DNA of 64,000 nt from M3007 sp044347755. Its GTDB lineage: Bacteria; Bacteroidota; Bacteroidia; Chitinophagales; Saprospiraceae. A model generated the notes under the pieces. That model had not been told where the DNA came from and searched no databases. It saw only the letters and a program-made list of their open reading frames with translations. Position 1 is the stretch's first letter; each line of letters opens with the position of its first letter. The position numbers were made by a program, and so were the translations under genes. Location of the stretch: positions 46,115 to 110,114 of the forward strand of contig JBIKUE010000004.1 of NCBI GenBank assembly GCA_044347755.1, given 5' to 3'. Positions 43,373 to 50,379 of the stretch are shown in pieces.

Positions 43373-43579
43373 GGGCGTGTTATGAGCGTTTTTTTCAAAA
43401 AAAATCATACTGTAAAACAAATTTGGTTTTCCAATTAAAATATTGGAATAACGACAACTAAGGCCTTCATATTTGGCGAACAAGCACTCCGTCAATCCAA
43501 TGATTTGTTTTTTTGATTTAAGAGGTTTGTCTCAACCTACTTTCCAGATGAGAAATAATCATTTTTTAACCCAAGGGAC

Positions 43580-43611
43580 TTGCACATATCATTCAAAGCC
43601 CCATAAGTTTG
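43580..43611 (+). promoter_or_regulatory. Promoter of the sulfate-assimilation operon (TTG-N21-TAAGTTTG)
   Basis: TTG at 43580-43582 and TAAGTTTG at 43604-43611 match the Bacteroidota -33/-7 consensus with a 21-bp spacer. The ATG of the first leader peptide begins 4 nt after the box, so the transcript would be leaderless or nearly so. The stretch 43373-43579 upstream is AT-rich and holds no gene. Confidence 0.75.
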
Positions 43612-43615
43612 CAGC

Positions 43616-43708
43616 ATGAAATCAATGTTCAGTTTTAATGCTTGTTGTTGTTGTTGTTGTCTGACTCCGGTTCTCCGAAGCGGTGGCTACTTCTCATGTA
43701 CGCGTTGA
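43616..43708 (+). CDS. Cysteine leader peptide 1 (30 residues, six consecutive Cys)
   Basis: ATG at 43616, stop TGA at 43706-43708. Codons 10-15 are six TGT cysteine codons in a row (43643-43660); a seventh Cys is codon 28. The peptide has no signal or domain and is best read as a regulatory leader whose translation senses charged Cys-tRNA. Fourteen bases after the Cys run the coding sequence carries TCCGAAG (43674-43680), which is complementary over 7 bp to CTTCGGA in the 5' arm of the terminator that follows. It lies 4 nt after the -7 box and heads the sulfate operon. Confidence 0.82.
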   Translation: MKSMFSFNACCCCCCLTPVLRSGGYFSCTR

Positions 43709-43755
43709 ACAATTGGAATTTTCCAGCGCAATACATCAGAAATTTTTGCGCCAGA

Positions 43756-43787
43756 AGCCCTTCGGAAATATTCCGAAGGGCTTTTTT
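43756..43787 (+). terminator. Attenuator terminator 1
   Basis: A perfect 12-bp stem (43756-43767 with 43771-43782, loop ATA) with the CCCTTCGG / CCGAAGGG core is followed by five or six T. It starts 47 nt after the stop of leader peptide 1. Its 5' arm (43760-43766) can pair instead with 43674-43680 in the leader, which would prevent the terminator from forming. Confidence 0.85.
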
Positions 43788-43813
43788 GTTTATCGCTCAA
43801 TTTTACCCATAAT

Positions 43814-43906
43814 ATGTCCCATTTTTTCCTTCACTCTTGTACTTGTTGTTGCTGTTGCTGTCAGGGCCCACCCGCCGGGAGCTTGCAAGCAGTTATTGGA
43901 ATTTAG
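43814..43906 (+). CDS. Cysteine leader peptide 2 (30 residues, seven Cys)
   Basis: ATG at 43814, stop TAG at 43904-43906. Codons read M S H F F L H S C T followed by six Cys (codons 11-16, mixed TGT and TGC). The length is exactly that of leader 1, although the two sequences differ almost everywhere except the Cys run. Twelve bases after the run, CGCCGGG (43873-43879) can pair with TTCGGCG (43947-43953) of the next terminator (five Watson-Crick and two G-U pairs). No separate strong promoter was seen; TTTG at 43785 and TAATATGT at 43810 are only a weak match. Confidence 0.82.
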   Translation: MSHFFLHSCTCCCCCCQGPPAGSLQAVIGI

Positions 43907-43939
43907 GATAATATTCTGACATACAATAACTTACACAGC

Positions 43940-43980
43940 ATAGCCCTTCGGCGAGATTCGCCGAAGGGCTATTTCTTTTT
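43940..43980 (+). terminator. Attenuator terminator 2
   Basis: A perfect 15-bp stem (43940-43954 with 43958-43972, loop GAT), core AGCCCTTCGGCGA, is followed by TTCTTTTT. It starts 33 nt after leader 2 ends and 19 nt before the first structural gene begins at 44000. The 8-nt CCCTTCGG core is shared with terminator 1. Confidence 0.85.
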
Positions 43981-43999
43981 CACCAAAACGCATTCAAAT

Positions 44000-44458
44000 A
44001 TGTCTGGCTCAAACATCGTAGTATGCCCCATTTCCACAGAAAGAATTAACGAAAACGTAGTACGACTGGTTGCCCTCCTGGTCATTGTAGTGGCCGTACT
44101 GGGCTGGTTAACCGGCTCCTGGCTGTTATTCCTGTTACTGGCAGTCGATTTTGGTTTGCGCGCTTTCGGTTCCGGATCTTACAGTCCACTGCGAAAGGCA
44201 GCTCAATGGATTGCCAAAAAAAGCTCGCTTGGCGTAAAACTTACCAACGCCGCTCCGAAAAAATTTGCAGCTGGAATAGGACTCATTTTTGGCCTTTCCA
44301 TTGCACTGGCATTAATGCTCAACGGGGCTGTCATTGCTACCAGCTTGAGCGGAGCATTGGTGCTTTGCGCGTTCCTGGAATCAGCGCTGGGCTTTTGTGT
44401 AGGCTGTGTGGTTTACAGCCAATTGAACCGTTTTTTGGTCCTCACTAATTTAAAATAA
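44000..44458 (+). CDS. DUF4395 membrane protein, first gene of the sulfate operon
   Basis: The protein has 152 residues with about four membrane segments (about 24-38, 39-52, 92-112 and 117-134). DUF4395 hallmarks are CPISTERINENVVR near the N-terminus, DFGLRAF, APKKFAAGIGLIFG and ALGFCVGCVVYSQL with a CVGC thiol pair (about 132-135). The function of the family is not established; it often occurs near thiol or sulfurtransferase genes. Here it is the gene right behind the tandem attenuators and 8 bp ahead of cysH, so it is under cysteine control, which supports a role in sulfur or thiol handling at the membrane. Confidence 0.85.
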   Translation: MSGSNIVVCPISTERINENVVRLVALLVIVVAVLGWLTGSWLLFLLLAVDFGLRAFGSGSYSPLRKAAQWIAKKSSLGVKLTNAAPKKFAAGIGLIFGLSIALALMLNGAVIATSLSGALVLCAFLESALGFCVGCVVYSQLNRFLVLTNLK

Positions 44459-44466
44459 GCTCCGGC

Positions 44467-45192
44467 ATGCACATTTCAGCCAATATTTTATCGGAGCTCA
44501 AGGAGGCGTATGCGCAGATTCAGGACGAGGGCCCGTTGGCGACCCTGGTATGGATTGCTGAAAAATTTCCGGGCGCCGCAACCTTCAGCACCAGTTTTGG
44601 CATTGAAGATCAGGTAATTTCTCACCTCATTTTCAGCCATCAACTTACCATAGAGGTCTTTACGCTGGATACCGGGCGACAGTTTACGGAAACCTACAGC
44701 ACCTGGAACAGAACACTGGAACGATACGGGCAGCCCATCACGGTGTATGCCCCGAAAGCAGAAGCGCTGGAGCACTTATTGTCTACCCAGGGTCCCAACG
44801 GATTTTATGAATCTGTGGGAAAGCGCAAACAATGCTGCCAGGTAAGAAAAGTGGAGCCACTAGCGAGGGCGCTGGCCGGAAAAAAACTCTGGATCACCGG
44901 TATCCGTGCGGAGCAATCGCCCAACCGGCAGCACATGAGTGCCCTGGAGTGGGATGAAAACCATCAACTAATCAAGTTTCATCCCCTGTTCGACTGGCGT
45001 TTTGAGCAGATAAGATCCTTCGTAATGGAGCATAAAGTTCCCTACAACGTATTGCACGACAAAGGTTTTGTGAGCATCGGATGCGCTCCCTGCACCAGAG
45101 CCATCGCTCCGGGAGAAGATTTCCGGGCAGGCAGGTGGTGGTGGGAGGATGCCTCCAAAAAGGAGTGTGGATTGCACATACAGCACGGCTAA
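44467..45192 (+). CDS. cysH: CysH, adenylyl-sulfate (APS) reductase, FeS type
   Basis: The protein has 241 residues. The PP-loop-derived fold includes FSTSFGIEDQV (about 40) and TLDTGRQF (about 66). Cysteine pairs CC (123-124) and C206/C209 (GCAPC) bind the 4Fe-4S cluster that marks APS reductases rather than PAPS reductases; ECGLH (Cys 234) is the catalytic motif. It reduces APS to sulfite with thioredoxin as donor. No APS kinase (cysC) is present in the operon, which agrees with the use of APS. The start at ATG 44467 is 8 bp after the DUF4395 stop. Confidence 0.95.
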   Translation: MHISANILSELKEAYAQIQDEGPLATLVWIAEKFPGAATFSTSFGIEDQVISHLIFSHQLTIEVFTLDTGRQFTETYSTWNRTLERYGQPITVYAPKAEALEHLLSTQGPNGFYESVGKRKQCCQVRKVEPLARALAGKKLWITGIRAEQSPNRQHMSALEWDENHQLIKFHPLFDWRFEQIRSFVMEHKVPYNVLHDKGFVSIGCAPCTRAIAPGEDFRAGRWWWEDASKKECGLHIQHG

Positions 45193-45229
45193 TATCCCCA
45201 AACAGTCTTTAACATTCAATCAACAACAC

Positions 45230-46138
45230 ATGTCCCGTTCATTCGATTATCTGGATCATTTAGAAGCACAGTCTATTCACATTTTGCGTGAAGTGGCCGG
45301 ACAATTTGAGCGACCCGCATTGTTATTTTCAGGCGGAAAAGACTCCATAACTCTGGTCAGACTGGCAGAAAAAGCCTTCCGTCCGGGCAAATTTCCTTTT
45401 CCACTGGTACATGTGGATACCGGTCATAATTTCCCTGAAGTACTAAAGTACAGGGATGAATTAGCTTCTAAACTTGGGGAACAATTGATCGTTCGCAGGG
45501 TAGAAGACACGATTAAGCGGCAAGGATTGAAGGATGGCTATGGCAAATTTCCCTCCCGAAATGCCCTTCAAACTAACACATTGCTTGAAGTCATTGAGGA
45601 ATTTGAATTTGATGCCTGCATTGGAGGTGCAAGGCGTGATGAGGAAAAAGCCCGTGCCAAAGAACGCATATTCAGCATTCGTGATGAGTTCGGCACCTGG
45701 GATCCTAAACGACAACGCCCGGAAATATGGGACACCTATAACGGCGCTATTAGAAAGGGTGAAAACGTACGGGTATTCCCCATTTCAAACTGGACCGAGC
45801 TGGATATATGGCAATACATCCGACGGGAGCAAATTGAGTTGCCAGACATCTACTTCTCTCATTCCCGAAACTGTGTGGTTATGCCGGGTGGGCAATTACT
45901 CGCTGTAACCCCGTATATAAACCTCGATCCTGAAGATATTACTGATGTGCGGAAAGTCAGGTTTCGGACAGTTGGAGATGCCACCTGTACAGCTGCGGTG
46001 GAAAGCAGGGCAACAACGGTGGAAGACATTATTCAGGACATCATTACCACTAAAATATCTGAGCGCGGCGCCACCCGATTAGATGACAAGCTCTCTGAAG
46101 CAGCCATGGAAGATCGGAAGAAGAATGGCTATTTCTAA
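45230..46138 (+). CDS. cysD: CysD, sulfate adenylyltransferase subunit 2
   Basis: The protein has 302 residues from the ATG at 45230 (MSRSFDYLDHLEAQS); the open frame reaches back into cysH, but homologous proteins begin here. The PP-loop motif LLFSGGKDSITLVRLAEKAF (about 35) binds ATP; GGARRDEEKARAKERIFSIRDEFG and FPISNWTELDIWQYI are family signatures. With CysN it makes APS and pyrophosphate from sulfate and ATP. It lies 37 bp after cysH. Confidence 0.95.
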   Translation: MSRSFDYLDHLEAQSIHILREVAGQFERPALLFSGGKDSITLVRLAEKAFRPGKFPFPLVHVDTGHNFPEVLKYRDELASKLGEQLIVRRVEDTIKRQGLKDGYGKFPSRNALQTNTLLEVIEEFEFDACIGGARRDEEKARAKERIFSIRDEFGTWDPKRQRPEIWDTYNGAIRKGENVRVFPISNWTELDIWQYIRREQIELPDIYFSHSRNCVVMPGGQLLAVTPYINLDPEDITDVRKVRFRTVGDATCTAAVESRATTVEDIIQDIITTKISERGATRLDDKLSEAAMEDRKKNGYF

Positions 46139-46277
46139 GGGAAAGAAAGAAATGTACCCATGCTTCAAGAGGTAAAGTCTCCTACTCCATCTACTACCAA
46201 ATCCATATAACCAAATACCAACTCAAGCACTCCAAAACTCCAAAACTCAAACACTCCAAAACTTAAACACTCTAATC
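46139..46277 (+). other. cysD-cysN spacer with ACTCCAAA-type tandem words
   Basis: This 139-bp gap, large for the operon, contains several copies of CACTCCAAAACT or ACTCAAACACTC at about 46222-46272. It has no terminator hairpin and no TAnnTTTG box. Similar GAGTGTTT words lie downstream of the M16 peptidase (about 36437-36460). Confidence 0.6.
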
Positions 46278-47561
46278 ATGAATATCCTTAAATTCATCTC
46301 CGCAGGGTCTGTAGACGACGGCAAAAGCACCTTGATCGGCAGATTGCTATTTGATTCAAAGGCTGTTTCACATGATGTGCTACATACCCTGGAACGACAG
46401 AGTCGTATCAAGAATAGCGGAGACCTTGACCTATCTCTCCTGACCGATGGACTAAGAGCCGAACGGGAACAGGGTATTACCATTGATGTTGCTTACAAGT
46501 ACTTTAATACCTCCAAACGTAAATTCATTATAGCAGATGCTCCCGGGCATATACAGTACACGAGGAATATGGTTACAGGAGCTAGTAATGCTGATTTGGC
46601 CATTATTCTGGTAGACGCTCGACAGGGAATTGTAGAACAAACGCATCGACATAGTATGGTAGCTGCACTAATGGGCATTCCGCATGTTCTCGTGGCAGTG
46701 AATAAAATGGATCTGGTTGATTATAACGAAGAAGTATTCTACAAAATCGCTGCTGAATATCAAAAAATAGCACAAAAGCTTGATTTACAAGAAGTAAAGA
46801 TCATCCCTATAAGTGCTGTAATGGGAGACAATGTGGTAACCCGCTCCACGAACACACCCTGGTATTCGGGCGTAACTTTACTGGAACATCTTGAAACGGT
46901 TGAGATTAGCCATGATCTTCCAGAGGATCAAGCCCGCTTCCAGGTGCAATATGTCATTCGGCCGGGAGGCACAGCATGGCATGATTACCGTGGCTATGCG
47001 GGTGCACTGCGCAGTGGTTTTTTCAAGAAGGGCGACCGGGTAAGGGTGTTGCCATCGGGCGTTGAAACCACTTTAGAAGCCATTGAAGTACATCAAAAAA
47101 TAGTGGAGGAGGCATTCGCTCCTCAACCGGTAGTACTTCACCTGAAAGATGATATAGATCTTTCCAGAGGTGATTCGCTGGTACGTATCAGCGATGCTCA
47201 ACCCATTGTTTCTCAAGATCTTGAGTTGGATATTTGCTGGATGAGTGACCGTCCGCTTCAGGTAGGCGACAGGTATTTGGTACGCCATAATTCCGCTCAA
47301 ACCAAAGCAATTGTGAAAGAAATCTTATACCGGGTGGATGTTCATTCTTTTGAGCAGCAGCCTATTCATGCTCTAAACCTCAACGACATTGCCCGAATCA
47401 AACTGCGTACAGCCCGCCCACTGGTTTTTGATGCATATCGGCAAAACCGGGCCAGCGGAGGCCTGATCCTGGTAAACGAAGGCACTTTTGACACTGTAGC
47501 AGCAGGCATGCTGCGGGATTTACCCCGAGGAGAATCTACCTCCTCAGAATTTGACATCTAA
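46278..47561 (+). CDS. cysN: CysN, sulfate adenylyltransferase subunit 1 (GTPase)
   Basis: The protein has 427 residues. EF-Tu-like GTPase motifs are AGSVDDGKSTLIGRLL (P-loop, about 10-25), DAPGH (about 90), NKMD (about 145), followed by two beta-barrel domains. No APS kinase domain is fused at the C-terminus, unlike in CysNC, so this pathway goes through APS. GTP hydrolysis drives APS formation by CysD. Confidence 0.95.
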   Translation: MNILKFISAGSVDDGKSTLIGRLLFDSKAVSHDVLHTLERQSRIKNSGDLDLSLLTDGLRAEREQGITIDVAYKYFNTSKRKFIIADAPGHIQYTRNMVTGASNADLAIILVDARQGIVEQTHRHSMVAALMGIPHVLVAVNKMDLVDYNEEVFYKIAAEYQKIAQKLDLQEVKIIPISAVMGDNVVTRSTNTPWYSGVTLLEHLETVEISHDLPEDQARFQVQYVIRPGGTAWHDYRGYAGALRSGFFKKGDRVRVLPSGVETTLEAIEVHQKIVEEAFAPQPVVLHLKDDIDLSRGDSLVRISDAQPIVSQDLELDICWMSDRPLQVGDRYLVRHNSAQTKAIVKEILYRVDVHSFEQQPIHALNLNDIARIKLRTARPLVFDAYRQNRASGGLILVNEGTFDTVAAGMLRDLPRGESTSSEFDI

Positions 47562-47593
47562 GTTTCTTATTCACTCAGTCATTCACTTCTACT

Positions 47594-48463
47594 ATGTCTT
47601 ATACCATTGATTTTCAGACATTTAATCAGATTAAGTCTGGCATAAACCAACCTGAAGGCACCGCAGGTAATCAATCTGTCAAGCCGCGTTTAACGGTTGT
47701 AGGCGCTGGCATAGGTGATCCGGATTTGATCACGCTTAAAGCCATTAAGGCCTTACAAACTGCAGATGTCATCCTGTATGATGCATTGGTCAACGAAACA
47801 TTGCTGGACTATGCTCCTGCTATTGCGACCAGGATCTATGTTGGGAAGCGAAAAGGGGCTAAGAGCTATACCCAGGAAGAAATTCATGAGCGAATTGTGG
47901 CATATGCCAAATGCTGCGGGCATGTAGTCAGATTGAAAGGCGGCGATCCTTTTGTGTTTGGGCGGGGAATGGAAGAATTGCTTTATGCTCAGGCACACGG
48001 ACTGGAAACCGCCTATGTTCCTGGCATTTCCAGTGCTATTGCCGGAGCGGCAGCTGCCGGAATTGCTGTGACTTTGCGTGGTGTTAGCCGGAGTTTTTGG
48101 ACCATTACCGCTACTACAGATACTGGCGACCTCAATCCGGATATTTATGCAGCTGCGCAAAGTGATGCCACGGTGGTGGTACTCATGGGACTTTCCAAAT
48201 TAACGGAGATCGGGCAAATTTTCCTGGAAGCAGGCAAACCGGAATGGCCGGTTGCCGTGATTCAAAATGCGACCTGGGAACAACAAAAGGAAACCTTCGG
48301 TACCGTGTCAGATATTGCTTCAAAAGTGGATCAATTCCAGATCGGGAGTCCGGCTGTCATAATTCTGGGACCTGTGGTTTCTCATCGCTGGAAGGCTGAA
48401 GACACAGAAGACCAGGCGCTTGCACTGGAACTGCAGCGACTAGCCCTCACCGAAGTATTCTGA
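47594..48463 (+). CDS. cobA: Uroporphyrinogen-III C-methyltransferase (siroheme branch)
   Basis: The protein has 289 residues. An N-terminal tail of about 32 residues precedes the SUMT fold: VVGAGIGDPDLITLKAIKAL (about 36), DALVNETLLDYAP, VRLKGGDPFVFGRGMEEL (SAM-binding, about 112) and VPGISSAIAGAAAAGI (about 137). It uses SAM to make precorrin-2, which the siroheme synthase domain at the end of the operon turns into siroheme for CysI. It follows cysN by 32 bp and precedes cysJ by 19 bp. Confidence 0.94.
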   Translation: MSYTIDFQTFNQIKSGINQPEGTAGNQSVKPRLTVVGAGIGDPDLITLKAIKALQTADVILYDALVNETLLDYAPAIATRIYVGKRKGAKSYTQEEIHERIVAYAKCCGHVVRLKGGDPFVFGRGMEELLYAQAHGLETAYVPGISSAIAGAAAAGIAVTLRGVSRSFWTITATTDTGDLNPDIYAAAQSDATVVVLMGLSKLTEIGQIFLEAGKPEWPVAVIQNATWEQQKETFGTVSDIASKVDQFQIGSPAVIILGPVVSHRWKAEDTEDQALALELQRLALTEVF

Positions 48464-48482
48464 ACCATTTGATTTTGCGCAC

Positions 48483-50291
48483 ATGACTACCACGACCATT
48501 CCACCTATTGACCAGGATTTGCTACAGCGTCTGACGAACGGCGCCTCGGCTTTGCAACAAATGTGGCTGAGTGGCTACCTGTATGCACTTGCAGGACATA
48601 CTGCTCCTGCAGAGGGCGCCATTCCACAGATGGCACAGGTTAGCCCGGAGGTACAGGCAAAACCCAAAACCATCACTATTTTATATGGTTCGCATACCGG
48701 GAACAGCAAAAAAGCAGCGCAAAAAGCAGCCAATGGGCTTAAAGCTCATGGTTGGGAGACAAAACTGGCTGATTTGAACGATTTTCAGGGGCGGCAGTTA
48801 AAAAGTGAGCAATACCTATTGCTGGTGGTCAGTACCCAGGGTGAGGGAGAACCACCTGCGTCTGCCGAAGAGTTTTACCAATGGCTCATGAGTGCTCGTG
48901 CACCGAAGCTGGAAGGATTATCCTTCTCCGTTTGCGCGTTGGGTGACAAGTCGTACGTCAAGTTTTGCCAGACCGGCAAAGACTTTGATGCAAGGCTGGA
49001 AGCGCTTGGCGCCACAAGGTTTAGTGCCAGGGTAGATTGCGATGCAGACTATGAGGCTTCTGTGGAGCTATGGATCCAGCAGGTCATTCGGGATTTGCCA
49101 GCAGCACAGCCTGCGACCACCCATGCTGCTTCATCTGTCATCAAGGCATCGAATGGCGCCAAGGCAGAATTATCAGCCGAATTCGACCGAAAAAACCCAT
49201 TTCAGGCGCCGTTATTGGCTAAAACGCTGCTCAATGGCAGGGGATCAGACAAAGAAACCTGGCATCTGGAACTTTCGCTGGAAGGATCTGGCATTCAGTA
49301 TGAGCCGGGGGATGCGCTGGGCACATATCCACAAAATCCACCGGCTTTGGTGCGGGAGGTTCTCTATGCAGCCATGTTGAATGGTCATAAAAGCGTAGTC
49401 TACAACGGCAAGGAGATGCCGTTCAAAAACATCCTTCTGAAAGAGGTGGAATTGACGGTATTGACAAAAGAGGTATTGGAAAAGTATGCTAACTGGACTA
49501 ACCACAACAAGCTCAAAAGCATCATTGCAGATGCAGATGCGCTGAAATCTTTTGTTTGGGGCAGAAATATTGCCGATTTGCTCAGGGAGTTTCCGGCGGC
49601 GCTTTCGGAAGAAACGTTACTGAGTTTTTTGCGACCGCTTACCCCCAGGTTGTATTCCATCGCATCGTCGCAGGAAATGTATCCGGACGAAGTGCACCTT
49701 ACGGTAGCTGCGGTCAGGTACCTGTTCCATGATCGGCATCGTGAAGGCGCCGCTTCTACTTTCCTGGCCGATCGGGTTGGTGTGGATGATATGTTACCCG
49801 TTTTCATTGCGCCAAACGAGTACTTCAAACTTCCGGCAGACGATCAAGCCGATATCATCATGGTTGGGCCCGGCACCGGAGTTGCTCCTTTCCGGGCATT
49901 CGTACAATCGCGGGCTGAACGGGGCGCCAGTGGTAAAAACTGGCTGTTTTTCGGAAATCCGCACTTTGAAACGGATTTTCTGTACCAAACCGAATGGCTC
50001 AATCACCTCAAACAAGGCACACTTGATCGATTGGATGTAGCCTTTAGCAGGGACCAGACTGAAAAGATATATGTGCAGCACTGCCTGCTGGAACGCTCCA
50101 GACTGATATACGACAGGCTGGAAAACGGTGCAAGCTTCTACGTCTGCGGAGACAAATCGCGCATGGCGGCAGATGTACAACTGGCTGTTCGGCAAATCAT
50201 CGAAAAAGAAAGTGGAAAAGACTTCGAATATGCTGAAGCGTATGTGAAGAATCTTAAAAAACAACGCAGGTACCTGGAGGATGTGTATTGA
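48483..50291 (+). CDS. cysJ: CysJ, sulfite reductase flavoprotein subunit
   Basis: The protein has 602 residues. A flavodoxin-like FMN domain (about 60-200, LYGSHTGNSKKAAQ and STQGEGEPPASAEEFY) is followed by the FAD-binding domain with its connecting helical part (about 225-450, RLYSIASSQ) and the NADPH domain (about 455-602, IMVGPGTGVAPFRAFVQ and YVCGDKSRMAADV). It ends in the typical aromatic DVY. It carries electrons from NADPH through FAD and FMN to CysI. It follows cobA by 19 bp. Confidence 0.95.
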   Translation: MTTTTIPPIDQDLLQRLTNGASALQQMWLSGYLYALAGHTAPAEGAIPQMAQVSPEVQAKPKTITILYGSHTGNSKKAAQKAANGLKAHGWETKLADLNDFQGRQLKSEQYLLLVVSTQGEGEPPASAEEFYQWLMSARAPKLEGLSFSVCALGDKSYVKFCQTGKDFDARLEALGATRFSARVDCDADYEASVELWIQQVIRDLPAAQPATTHAASSVIKASNGAKAELSAEFDRKNPFQAPLLAKTLLNGRGSDKETWHLELSLEGSGIQYEPGDALGTYPQNPPALVREVLYAAMLNGHKSVVYNGKEMPFKNILLKEVELTVLTKEVLEKYANWTNHNKLKSIIADADALKSFVWGRNIADLLREFPAALSEETLLSFLRPLTPRLYSIASSQEMYPDEVHLTVAAVRYLFHDRHREGAASTFLADRVGVDDMLPVFIAPNEYFKLPADDQADIIMVGPGTGVAPFRAFVQSRAERGASGKNWLFFGNPHFETDFLYQTEWLNHLKQGTLDRLDVAFSRDQTEKIYVQHCLLERSRLIYDRLENGASFYVCGDKSRMAADVQLAVRQIIEKESGKDFEYAEAYVKNLKKQRRYLEDVY

Positions 50292-50379
50292 TGCCAGTCC
50301 TGAAAGACGAGGCAAATATTTCCATACTGAAAATGTGATCCCTCCTAAAAAGACATTAAATAAACAAACCTTTCCAATC

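Noticed and set aside
43643..43660. (TGT)6 seen as a plain trinucleotide microsatellite
   Set aside because: A second, independent leader encodes six Cys with mixed TGT/TGC codons in the same position before another terminator, which simple slippage does not explain.
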